NCBI RefSeq assembly: GCF_000143765.1
Contig: NZ_GL379771.1
Coordinates: forward strand, 868,001 to 932,000
DNA length: 64,000 nucleotides
Reading direction: 5' to 3'
Source: Sphingobacterium spiritivorum ATCC 33861
GTDB taxonomy: Bacteria > Bacteroidota > Bacteroidia > Sphingobacteriales > Sphingobacteriaceae
Made by a program: the position numbers and the translations under genes. Below the pieces are notes generated by a model. That model made no database searches. It was given only the letters and a program-made list of their open reading frames with translations, and was not told the origin of the DNA. Positions 36,061 to 44,330 of the stretch are shown in pieces (position 1 is the stretch's first letter; every line of letters starts with the position of its first letter).

Positions 36061-37338
36061 TTATATCGATTTTTTACGTCCGAATTTCTGGTGAGCACTT
36101 GTAAAATGCCCTGCAGATAACGCTGCTGCGATAGAGAGTTCACCAGCCAGTACAAGACCTCCACATATTTCAGCAAATTTTCTGGCCTGGCCTGCACCAT
36201 AGCAATCCATTATTTCAAGACATTCCCGTTGTGTGGACAGATGAGTCCCTCCACCCACTGTTCCGACCATCAGATTGGGTAAGGTTACACTTGCGTACAA
36301 GGACCCATCCTTATTAAGCTCCATACGTGTTATACCAGTCGCCGCCTCTGCCACGCAGGCGACATCCTGACCGGTAGCGAGAAATAAAGCCGCCAATCCG
36401 TTTGCATAGTGCCCGTGAGCTCCGATAGCACCACTTTGGATAATGCCCATTGTTGAAGAGCGCCAGTATTCTGCCATGAGTTCCGGTGTCGTTTTTAATA
36501 CTTGCTGTACAATAGTCTCCGGAAGCACAATTTCCGCAGTTACCTTTTTGCCGCGGACATTTGTAAAAGATAGAGCCGTTGCTTTTTTATCACCGGAATA
36601 ATTACCTTCTACAAACCACAGTTTAGGTTTAACAGGGCTATGGGCTATCAGATACTGACATATAGTATCTGTACATATGGTGACCATATTTTGCCCTGCC
36701 GCATCCCCAGTCTGGTACTCAAAAGTGACAATGAGATGGTTTCCTTCGATCTGAATCTGGATACAGGTTAACCGGGCAAAACGGCTGGTTTGTTTTGTAA
36801 TTTCCTTTAGTTTTTCTTCCTGCGGTAGTAGCCAGCTCACAAACAGACCCAGTTCGCCTACATTTTCAAATTTGAACAAGGGACTACGCTGTACGCCCTC
36901 TATCAGACATATTGAAGTAATGCCTCCGGCCACAAAACAGGCTCTTGCACCCCGATGATAAGATGCCAGCAAAGCGCCTTCACTCGTTGCCAGAGGGACA
37001 TAAAAATCGGCATTCGCCGCAGAACCGATAATCCGCAGCGGACCGATCACTCCTGTTGGCACACATGACATCCCGATGTAATTTTCTATATTTCCATTCA
37101 GCCGATCCGGCTCTCCGATCTCTTCTCCCGACAGAAAGGGAAATTGTTTCCCTGTAATCTTTTGCAAAAAAGAGTGTCGCTGCAGCATCCCTTCCCTGTT
37201 TACTTCTGCAGATAACGGAAGTGTGCAATCAACCGTTAATTCTGCAGGTCTGCGATTTTTTATACTATGTATTATATTTCCGATTTCTGTCTCTATCCTG
37301 TGCAACGCTTTGTTTGCTTTTTCAATTGATGAGGCCAT
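36061..37338 (-). CDS. Class I 3-hydroxy-3-methylglutaryl-CoA reductase
   Basis: 425-residue soluble enzyme making mevalonate from HMG-CoA. The class I layout and all catalytic residues are visible (numbered from the chosen start): Glu120 in ATSEGALLAS, Lys251 in SGDKKATAL, Asp325 in ATGQDVA and His416 in AGHFTSAHQKFGR, along with ENYIGMSCVPTGVIGP and MVGTVGGGTHL. There is no membrane anchor. The frame extends to 37440, but upstream codons lie over a regulatory region and a TATGTTTG -7 box at 37359-37366, so the ATG at 37338 is chosen. First gene of a lipid-type operon. No other mevalonate gene is in the window. Confidence 0.9.
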   Translation of the reverse strand: MASSIEKANKALHRIETEIGNIIHSIKNRRPAELTVDCTLPLSAEVNREGMLQRHSFLQKITGKQFPFLSGEEIGEPDRLNGNIENYIGMSCVPTGVIGPLRIIGSAANADFYVPLATSEGALLASYHRGARACFVAGGITSICLIEGVQRSPLFKFENVGELGLFVSWLLPQEEKLKEITKQTSRFARLTCIQIQIEGNHLIVTFEYQTGDAAGQNMVTICTDTICQYLIAHSPVKPKLWFVEGNYSGDKKATALSFTNVRGKKVTAEIVLPETIVQQVLKTTPELMAEYWRSSTMGIIQSGAIGAHGHYANGLAALFLATGQDVACVAEAATGITRMELNKDGSLYASVTLPNLMVGTVGGGTHLSTQRECLEIMDCYGAGQARKFAEICGGLVLAGELSIAAALSAGHFTSAHQKFGRKKSI

Positions 37339-37358
37339 ATAATTGATATTAGTAAACA

Positions 37359-37366
37359 CAAACATA
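37359..37366 (-). promoter_or_regulatory. -7 box TATGTTTG of the HMG-CoA reductase operon
   Basis: Minus-strand TATGTTTG 20 bases before the ATG at 37338. It supports the shorter start. The operator-like repeat at 37387-37399 is just upstream. Confidence 0.45.
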
Positions 37367-37386
37367 TTGCGATTTTCGTTATTAAA

Positions 37387-37399
37387 TTTGTGACAATCA
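37387..37399. promoter_or_regulatory. Operator-like site TTTGTGA-CAA-TCA
   Basis: Partial copy of the palindrome at 37418-37434 (full left arm TTTGTGA, three-base spacer, TCA of the right arm). The two sites are 31 bases apart, about three helical turns. Confidence 0.5.
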
Positions 37400-37417
37400 A
37401 TAATAATATTTTGCATT

Positions 37418-37434
37418 TTTGTGAAAATCACAAA
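37418..37434. promoter_or_regulatory. Operator-like palindrome TTTGTGA-AAA-TCACAAA
   Basis: Perfect 7-base arms with a 3-base spacer, 8 bases before the regulator's ATG, overlapping a near -7 box (CATTTTTG, 37414-37421). The position suits autoregulation and control of the divergent operon. Confidence 0.65.
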
Positions 37435-37441
37435 TAACACG

Positions 37442-38398
37442 ATGTATCAGGAACTGTTAATCCGCGAAATCCAGAAAAAAACAGGCAGGCATCAGTCGCT
37501 GATCGGAGAAGTATCTACTGCTCTGGACATCAGCTATGATGCTGCACACCGGCGCATATCAATGAAAAGTAAGTTTTCTATTGAAGAGACCGTTCTGCTG
37601 GCAAATTACTTTGGTTTTTCAATGGATCAGATTTTTCAGCGGGGTGAGCATGTATTGGTCAAAAGAACAAAAGAGATTCAGACGTTAAATGACTTCAGCA
37701 GTTATCTGGATAACTCTCTCAAATCGTTGATGGATTACCTTCCCGATACAAAGACCAGTCTCTATTATTCGGCTAAAGACATTCCGATATTCTATACGAT
37801 AAATACAGATCTCTTATCTACATTCAAGCGTTATGTCTGGCTGAATATGTTGAATATGGAAGGTTTGGATATTTCTTTTGAAACCTTTGAAAAAAATGCC
37901 CGGATTATGGATAACAGCAGAAAACTAAATCACTTCTATTCTGCCATAAGTGCTCATGAAATCTGGAATGATACAACGATAAACAGTACTCTGCAGCAAA
38001 TCATGTATTTCTTTCATGCGGGTCTTCTAACTGCAGATAACGGAAAATCCCTCTGTGAAAATCTTAAAGAACTGATATTTTCCCTGGAAAAAAAATGTAC
38101 CGCACAAAATGAACAATACCGTCTCTATTATCACGATCTGCTGATCCTGAATAACAATGTTCTCGTGGCAGACAAACAACGTAAATCTTTGTTTGTGCCC
38201 TATACCATGCTGGGATATTTTATCACCAGTGATACAGATACTTGCAAGCATGTTTCTAATTTTTTTCAGCATCAGCTCAAAAACTCCAAACTTCTGAATA
38301 CTGCCGGCACCCGAGATAAAAAGATGTTTTTTAACAGGGCTTATCAAAAAATAGATCTGTACAAAAACCAGATTACTTCTTTTAATGATATTGGTTAA
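37442..38398 (+). CDS. Helix-turn-helix regulator divergent from HMG-CoA reductase operon
   Basis: 318-residue protein. An N-terminal helix-turn-helix (IGEVSTALDISYDAAHRRIS) is followed by a long helical domain without recognised ligand motif; this architecture is common among orphan regulators of Bacteroidota. A GTG at 37421 opens the same frame, but that codon lies inside the palindrome, so the ATG at 37442 is the start. The gene is divergent from the HMG-CoA reductase operon across about 100 bases holding two operator-like repeats, and is its likely regulator. Confidence 0.75.
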   Translation: MYQELLIREIQKKTGRHQSLIGEVSTALDISYDAAHRRISMKSKFSIEETVLLANYFGFSMDQIFQRGEHVLVKRTKEIQTLNDFSSYLDNSLKSLMDYLPDTKTSLYYSAKDIPIFYTINTDLLSTFKRYVWLNMLNMEGLDISFETFEKNARIMDNSRKLNHFYSAISAHEIWNDTTINSTLQQIMYFFHAGLLTADNGKSLCENLKELIFSLEKKCTAQNEQYRLYYHDLLILNNNVLVADKQRKSLFVPYTMLGYFITSDTDTCKHVSNFFQHQLKNSKLLNTAGTRDKKMFFNRAYQKIDLYKNQITSFNDIG

Positions 38399-38439
38399 AG
38401 GGAGATTATATTTACACATTCTGATAATTACGTTGCTTT

Positions 38440-38982
38440 ATGAAATCTCAAAATTTTGACCTTAAACTCTCAGGAACTCCGACAGCGTTTGGGGATACAC
38501 AATTACTGGAAACCTATAGATTCCCAAATGGTAAAGGGTTTCCGGATTCTTACAAAAATTTTGTGCTGACCTATGGATATGGCGTGGCTCTGGGAGAATT
38601 TCTTATTTACATACCTATGGGAGACTACGGTGATTCCCTGTTTGTGCGATCGGAAGAAATCAAAAACACGTATATCGAAGATGTTTATAACAATGATATC
38701 TGGTTTGAACTGGAACCGGATGGTTCCCCTGAATTGTTAAAACGATTGTTTCCTTTTGCCAGCAGCGAAAATGGACTCTACCTGTTCTGGGATTATGAGT
38801 CAAACCCTGAACCACACGAATTTGACATCTATCTTACCGATTTCCGGGGTACAGGTTTTAAGAAAGTGGGCGGATCACTTTACAGTGTCATCGATAATCT
38901 GACACACAATGGATCTGAGCATACACCTGTTTTCAATAATCCGAAGGAACGGATTTTTAAGTGTCTGCAGAGACGGGGTTAG
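38440..38982 (+). CDS. SMI1/KNR4 (SUKH) family protein
   Basis: 180-residue soluble protein with the SUKH pattern: LPxSYKNFVLTYGYG-type opening (here FPDSYKNFVLTYGYG), GEFLIYIPMG, and later FPFASSENGLYLFWDY. SUKH proteins are often immunity factors for secreted polymorphic toxins. It lies 41 bases after the HTH regulator and faces the gene trail downstream of the Rhs system, about 1.8 kb past the Rhs tip, so an immunity role is plausible but not tied to a specific toxin. Confidence 0.72.
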   Translation: MKSQNFDLKLSGTPTAFGDTQLLETYRFPNGKGFPDSYKNFVLTYGYGVALGEFLIYIPMGDYGDSLFVRSEEIKNTYIEDVYNNDIWFELEPDGSPELLKRLFPFASSENGLYLFWDYESNPEPHEFDIYLTDFRGTGFKKVGGSLYSVIDNLTHNGSEHTPVFNNPKERIFKCLQRRG

Positions 38983-39014
38983 CAAAGAGAGGCTAATTCT
39001 TTAGGAATTATTCC

Positions 39015-39626
39015 TTAATAGCTTGCTTCAGGTCGTAATATAATCTTAGAGAACCAGGTTGGAGGCTTACTTTTATCTTCATCAGGAGACTGGTACACAT
39101 ATTTTATATATTTGCGAAATTTGTGAAACTCTTTAAAATCTGTTAACTCGTCAGAAGTTAAAATATTGTAATGTCCTATAGTATTGCGAATCAGGTAAGC
39201 CAGACTATCATTCTGAAATCCCTGCTTCTTTGATAGGGAATAAAAATTATTATCAATATTTAGCACAATACTATCTTTTTTAATTCCTCTAAGCAGAATA
39301 TAAATTTTGAAATCACCTGAATATCTCATGCTTTCTTCCGTAGATTTATTGTACGGCCCATTATCTACATTGTTGTACAGATATTCAAAAGAAGCTGCAT
39401 CGAGATATTTTTGACCTAGATCTCTAAATAAATAACTGTACTTTTTTTGTTCCTCTTCAAAGTCTGGAAACTTATAGCCACTGTCATCTACATCTCCATT
39501 CTCATAGTAGATCTCCATTACTGTCGAATCTTCTTTCTGCGATTGACTATTATCAATTTTAGACTCATTACAGGCCAGCAATATTATAAATAAGCTTAAC
39601 CAGAATGCATTAAAAATAATCTTCAT
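39015..39626 (-). CDS. Lipoprotein of unknown function
   Basis: 203-residue lipoprotein (MKIIFNAFWLSLFIILLAC; lipobox LLAC, Cys19) followed by an acidic linker and a mixed alpha/beta body (YKFPDFEEEQKKYSYLF, FKIYILLRGIKKDSIV, NTIGHYNILTSDEL). No family recognised. It is AT-rich like its neighbours and stands third in the string of small genes behind the Rhs gene, so a part in the same locus is possible. The open frame begins at 39683 but the signal peptide fixes the start at 39626. Confidence 0.6.
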   Translation of the reverse strand: MKIIFNAFWLSLFIILLACNESKIDNSQSQKEDSTVMEIYYENGDVDDSGYKFPDFEEEQKKYSYLFRDLGQKYLDAASFEYLYNNVDNGPYNKSTEESMRYSGDFKIYILLRGIKKDSIVLNIDNNFYSLSKKQGFQNDSLAYLIRNTIGHYNILTSDELTDFKEFHKFRKYIKYVYQSPDEDKSKPPTWFSKIILRPEASY

Positions 39627-39751
39627 AATTTTTAAATATTGTTCCCCAACGACATTTGGTCTTTTACCAGTTTGCCTTATCACATAAAAATCTCCTGACT
39701 TTTTTGATTATGCGACTGTACTTTTTTTAAAAAAATAAGATTACAGAAGAT

Positions 39752-40021
39752 TTAAAAAATAATGCGGATAAGGTTTTTACCAACAAAAAGAAAAAACCAT
39801 ATAAATACCGTCGAAATAAATACAACAATAGGTAAGCTGATTAAAGGAATAATAAATCCTATTATTCCATCATAATAAACATTGTTTACTGCCACTGGTT
39901 TTATTCCAAATGAGGCTATAGCTGCCACTAGTATAAAAGGCAGACCTCCAAAAAATAAGTTCCAATACAATATTCCAAAAGATAAATCAGCATTGCCGAT
40001 TTTCTTAAAATAAGCTTTCAT
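39752..40021 (-). CDS. Small membrane protein
   Basis: 89-residue protein with two hydrophobic segments (LYWNLFFGGLPFILVAAIAS and IIGFIIPLISLPIVVFISTV with further hydrophobic residues) and a basic end. Not recognised. It is in the AT-rich trail behind the Rhs gene and could be an immunity protein or a remnant of one. Confidence 0.5.
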   Translation of the reverse strand: MKAYFKKIGNADLSFGILYWNLFFGGLPFILVAAIASFGIKPVAVNNVYYDGIIGFIIPLISLPIVVFISTVFIWFFLFVGKNLIRIIF

Positions 40022-40327
40022 CGTATACTATTTAACAAAGAAATCAAAACCCTGAAAATTCTTCACTCATAAATTTCTTAAAATATGTCCATAATTTACT
40101 TCTTACCTATTACATTTTTTCAGAAAGTTTATCCCAAACATCTACAATCGTCTAAACGATAGACTTTAAAGTTCTACTATTTCTATTATCAACTACTCTA
40201 TAGTTTAGTTCAGGATTTTACTGTATGGATTCGAAAATTCCCTTAGTTAACGATTTCTCCGACTAATACACAATAAATAACGCAGTCATATTTTTTAGGT
40301 TATGTAGTTTATACTTATCATCCGATA
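40022..40327. other. AT-rich gap without genes
   Basis: 306 bases between two small minus-strand genes. I see no open frame, RNA or clear terminator; only a weak repeat (ATCGT-CTAA-ACGAT near 40146). It may hold remains of an older toxin or immunity gene, which could not be checked. Confidence 0.5.
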
Positions 40328-40801
40328 TCAAAGTATCAGACAAAGATAAAAAGACAACAGAACAAACAGTACTGACCCCACGGTCAACCAGCCATATTTA
40401 CGCTTTTCCTGCTTAGACCACTTTTCATATCTGTCAAAGTATTTTATATATTTATCCTGCCTGAAAACAAACACATAACAGATCAGGCCAGAGCCAACCA
40501 CACAGCCTATTATAAGCAATGTGGATATGCTTACTTTCAACATCATCAGAACAGAAAAAAAGAAGAGAGCCAAACCACCCCAAAGGAAACCGCCCGCAGC
40601 GACAGTACTAAGACCAAACCGCTTGTCTCCCCATGCCTTGTTGATTTCCTGATGAATGTCAATTCCAAGCTCTTCATAGCGCTTTCTCTGAAAAGGCAAT
40701 TTATGTATAAGATTTGCAGGGTTAATTCTTTCGGTAAACAAATGTACCTTATGAAAAGCTCTGTAAATACAAAAATGTAGCGTATTAAAATATTTCTCCA
40801 T
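40328..40801 (-). CDS. Membrane protein, candidate immunity protein of the Rhs effector
   Basis: 157-residue protein with three hydrophobic segments (GGFLWGGLALFFFSVLMML, ISTLLIIGCVVGSGLICYVF, WLTVGSVLFVLLSFYLCLIL) and basic loops (FQRKRYEELGID, KWSKQEKRKYG). Not a recognised family. It starts 2 bases after the stop of the Rhs gene on the same strand, the classical place of the cognate immunity gene. A membrane-embedded protein would suit protection against a membrane-acting tip. Function is inferred from position only. Confidence 0.62.
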   Translation of the reverse strand: MEKYFNTLHFCIYRAFHKVHLFTERINPANLIHKLPFQRKRYEELGIDIHQEINKAWGDKRFGLSTVAAGGFLWGGLALFFFSVLMMLKVSISTLLIIGCVVGSGLICYVFVFRQDKYIKYFDRYEKWSKQEKRKYGWLTVGSVLFVLLSFYLCLIL

Positions 40802-40803
40802 AA

Positions 40804-43800
40804 CTACCTCTCATAATAATAATTAACGGACTGCTCTCCCGCACTGCTACCCATATATCCTCCGGCTAAACTTCCAATAAAACCACCAATCAATGCCCCA
40901 GGAACTGCACCTACACCACCAAACCAAACACCAATAGCAGCACCAGCAGATGCTCCAATTTTGGCTCCAGCCAATCCTCCAACTATTCCTCCAGCACTGC
41001 TTGCTGCTGCTTTTTGAGCATTGTAACCAAATTGTTCACCATCCATCTGGTACCCTCTGTATGTTTCTATACCTCCAACGAGTACAGAAGCAATGACGGT
41101 TCCTCTACCTGCCCATTTATACATCCCGGCTATTTTGTATGCTCCTGAGCGACTTCCCGCATATTGATTGCCACCCCAAGAGCTATTATAGTATTTCCCA
41201 TTCTTACCGAGCCATTTGTTGCCAGGAGCAACCAATATTTCCGATGCACCTAATAGTTCCCCTGTCATATCTAAGGCTGACTTAGTGCCTTCAAATCCAA
41301 AGTTTGCAGTTGAAACAGATTTAATATTTCCCATTATACCAACAGCATTACTAACCTGCCCCTGTACATTACTTAGCCATCTCCCACTCTCAAAAGAGGA
41401 TGTTCCCGTTACATTAACAGCATCCAATTCCCAACTAAAACCATTTCCAGCACTGATAACATGATTAGAAATATCATTTATAGAAGCTCCACTGGTATTG
41501 TTCAGATAATTGAAGAACGAAGAAATTTCATCACTATCATCTATGGTTATATTACCGTTTGCATCCACACGGTACATGCCATTCGGATCATGAAACAGAA
41601 TAGGATCGTTTCCTACATAGGCATAAGGAGAATAAGAAGAATACATTTCTGACATAGGATCCATCACATTCCATCTTCCCATCACAGGATCATAGAATCT
41701 GGCTCCGTATTCCAGCTGGCCACCTAACTCCTCCTGTTTCTCTTTGCCATTATAAAGATACTTATTATTTCCATATACAGGATTTGGGGATTTCTGTAAA
41801 CCAAACGGATAGTAGTCATCTCTTTGCAGTACTTCCACTGCATTTGTATTCGGGTTCCGGTAGATGGTGGCTCTGACATTGCCCAGATGATCTGTCAGGT
41901 TGTATCGGTAGCTGTATGTGCCGTTTGCATTCCGGTAGGCTACCCCTTCTGCGGTATGGATCAGTTCAATTACTCCGTTCTGGTATTCTATTCCGCCTGC
42001 ATAATCCCGCTGTCCTGTGGTGCTGGCTGTTTTTCGAAGTTTATTACCCCCTGCATCATACAGGTAGGTAATCGTGTTCCCTGCTCCTGTCACCTGCTGT
42101 GGTAGATTCAGGTGATTGTAGCTCAGATTCATACCCATACGGTCGGTCTTTGCATTGCCGTTTTCATCATAGCTGTAGCTGCCATTGATAACACCGGATA
42201 CGGTATGCAGTCTGTTGCCGGTATAGCTGTAGCTGATCCCGGATCCGTCACGGGTCAGATGGGTGATATTACCCATATCATCGTAGTTCAGGATTTCGGA
42301 CATGCCGGATGTGGGACTGTTTCCGTTTGTCAACCGGTTCAGTTTGTCATAACTGTACACAAAGTGTTGGTTGAGGCTTGTCGTCGGACCCCATTGTTGT
42401 TCGGAGATATTACCGTTCCATTGTGCTGCTGCTCCTTTGACCGGATCCTGATAACTGAGTTGCTGGCTGAAGTGGGGTGAGGTCGTGCTTGTCATCCAGC
42501 CCCGCTCATTGTACCGATAGTCTGTCGTATTCACCGGGTTATTCCCCTGCTGGTCTGCGCCTACTGTCTTTGTTTTGAGCTGACCGATTTCATTGTAACT
42601 ATTGGTCAATAAAGTGACTTCCGGTTGACTGTTGATCTGTTGCCTGCTGTTGACCAGACGGCCGACATGGTCGTATTCATTGGTGGTGGTGATAGTGGTG
42701 GTTTGTCCGTTAACGGTATGTCTGCGGGTGCTGCTTTCCAGTTCTCCCGTGAAGCTGTAACTGTTGTCGGTGATATCTGTACCGCCGATATGGTTCTGAC
42801 TCTTACTCTGGATTATTCTGCCATAGTCGTCATAATAGTGGGTGGTCAGCAGCATAGTACCTGTGCCCAGTGTGGTGGTTTTGGTGCCGGTCAGTAAGGT
42901 CTTGACCCGTGCTCCGGAAGCCTGATTTCCTGTCGGAGCGCCAAAGCTGTTCTCCGGAAAGTCATACCGGTCGTAGTAGTTGATCGTATGGTAATACGCA
43001 ATATTCGTCGGAAAGACAGCATTGGTATACCCCTGGTCTGTGGTTGCAGGGTTTTCCCAGAGCCGGCCTATTGTCTGGCCATTGCTGTTGATCTGGGCAG
43101 TCAGCGCAACTGCACTCTCTGTACTGGTATAGATACCGGTCATAATCACCCGGCCGAATGCATCGTATTTGCTGAACAGCCATTCTCCGGCTGCTCTGCG
43201 GTTGGCATCACGGCTCAGTACTACCTGGTCATTGTTATTATACACCAGTTCTTCTTTTCCTTTGCCGGGGATCTTTTTCTCTGTTAACCGTCTGCGTCCG
43301 TCATATTTATAGCCATAGATGTATGCATCGTAGCTGGGGTCTGCAGGATCTTCACTGAATGTGTTAACAGTTACTGCAGGGGGGATCACATAGCGAAGGT
43401 CGCCGAAGTCATCGTAGACATAATGGGTCTCCAGTTTTTTGCTCTCTGTTTCCCAGACACGTTTCAGGACTACTCTTCCATCAAAGTCTTTGTATTCTTC
43501 TACGGTGCCGCTTTTGCCACTGCTCCAGTTCTCATCCTTGATGGTGGTTTTGTACAGCCTGCCCGGTTGGTAATAAGTGGCTGTAGCGCCGTTTTCGGAT
43601 GCATTGAGCTGCCAGAGTTTCACATCATTAGTTTCATTGGTGCCATAGTCTGTGCGGACGGTATGGCCTGAGTTCAGCTGCCAGGATTCGCCGGGTGAGC
43701 CCTGAGCCTGTACCCGGTTCAGCGGACTGTTCTCAAACCGGGTCTCTGCATAGGGATAGCCTGTTTTCTTTACGGCTGCATCCCAGCCCACAGTGGGACT

Positions 43801-44322
43801 GTAGTAATTCATCACATCCACTCCGGCTGTGGGTTTATAGCTGCCATCCATACTCCCCGAAGTGGCATAGGGAAGATATTTTTTGCTCTCCCTGCCAAAG
43901 CCGTCATACTCTACATGCTGTACAATGTCTTTGTGGGTAGGGGAAGCCATGACCTGTATACTTTGCAGGGGCCGGCCCAGGCCGTCAAAGTACTGGATGC
44001 TCTGGTTTTCTTCTTCTACGGTGCGGGACTGGGATAGGTTGGCGAGTGTCACTCCTGCCTTGCGAAAGGTGCGTGTCAGGATGTAGTTCTGGTTTCCACT
44101 CGGCTGGGTTTGTAAAACGGGATGTGTCTGCAGGCTGCTGCTGGTGTAGATCCGAACTGTACTGCCTGAAGGGATATGGAAGCCCGGTTTCAGCGTAACA
44201 CTGCCCTGAGCTTTGATCTGACTCTGGCCGCTGTAGCTGGTCAGGATCAGATCTGTATTTTGTGCACTAACCGTTGATAAGGTTAATAGGGTTAATATCG
44301 TGGATATAAGAGGTCTTTTCAT
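40804..44322 (-). CDS. Secreted Rhs-repeat protein with variable glycine-rich C-terminal tip
   Basis: 1172-residue protein: signal peptide (about 1-20, ending VSAQ), an N-terminal DUF6443-type region (EEENQSIQYFDGLGRPLQSI), many YD/Rhs repeats, and the Rhs core end (YRYNLTDHLGNVRATIYRN, DPVMGRWNVMDPMSEMYSSY, GNDPILFHDPNG). After the core comes a distinct tip (about residues 917-1172, bases 40804-41574) ending in a long Gly/Ala-rich hydrophobic stretch (about 1109-1161, GGIVGGLAGAKIG to SLAGGYMGSSAGE). Rhs shells carry a toxin tip released inside or onto a target. The glycine-zipper character suggests membrane insertion, and a membrane protein gene follows by 2 bases. Second gene of the Rhs operon. 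Confidence 0.85.
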   Translation of the reverse strand: MKRPLISTILTLLTLSTVSAQNTDLILTSYSGQSQIKAQGSVTLKPGFHIPSGSTVRIYTSSSLQTHPVLQTQPSGNQNYILTRTFRKAGVTLANLSQSRTVEEENQSIQYFDGLGRPLQSIQVMASPTHKDIVQHVEYDGFGRESKKYLPYATSGSMDGSYKPTAGVDVMNYYSPTVGWDAAVKKTGYPYAETRFENSPLNRVQAQGSPGESWQLNSGHTVRTDYGTNETNDVKLWQLNASENGATATYYQPGRLYKTTIKDENWSSGKSGTVEEYKDFDGRVVLKRVWETESKKLETHYVYDDFGDLRYVIPPAVTVNTFSEDPADPSYDAYIYGYKYDGRRRLTEKKIPGKGKEELVYNNNDQVVLSRDANRRAAGEWLFSKYDAFGRVIMTGIYTSTESAVALTAQINSNGQTIGRLWENPATTDQGYTNAVFPTNIAYYHTINYYDRYDFPENSFGAPTGNQASGARVKTLLTGTKTTTLGTGTMLLTTHYYDDYGRIIQSKSQNHIGGTDITDNSYSFTGELESSTRRHTVNGQTTTITTTNEYDHVGRLVNSRQQINSQPEVTLLTNSYNEIGQLKTKTVGADQQGNNPVNTTDYRYNERGWMTSTTSPHFSQQLSYQDPVKGAAAQWNGNISEQQWGPTTSLNQHFVYSYDKLNRLTNGNSPTSGMSEILNYDDMGNITHLTRDGSGISYSYTGNRLHTVSGVINGSYSYDENGNAKTDRMGMNLSYNHLNLPQQVTGAGNTITYLYDAGGNKLRKTASTTGQRDYAGGIEYQNGVIELIHTAEGVAYRNANGTYSYRYNLTDHLGNVRATIYRNPNTNAVEVLQRDDYYPFGLQKSPNPVYGNNKYLYNGKEKQEELGGQLEYGARFYDPVMGRWNVMDPMSEMYSSYSPYAYVGNDPILFHDPNGMYRVDANGNITIDDSDEISSFFNYLNNTSGASINDISNHVISAGNGFSWELDAVNVTGTSSFESGRWLSNVQGQVSNAVGIMGNIKSVSTANFGFEGTKSALDMTGELLGASEILVAPGNKWLGKNGKYYNSSWGGNQYAGSRSGAYKIAGMYKWAGRGTVIASVLVGGIETYRGYQMDGEQFGYNAQKAAASSAGGIVGGLAGAKIGASAGAAIGVWFGGVGAVPGALIGGFIGSLAGGYMGSSAGEQSVNYYYER

Positions 44323-44330
44323 AATCGGAC

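Noticed and set aside
37421..37441. GTG start for the HTH regulator at 37421
   Set aside because: The codon lies inside the operator-like palindrome; the ATG at 37442 gives the normal protein start.
42112..43940. Several plus-strand open frames of 70-120 codons inside the Rhs gene
   Set aside because: They are antisense shadows of a repetitive coding region, with no start context, family motif or neighbour support.
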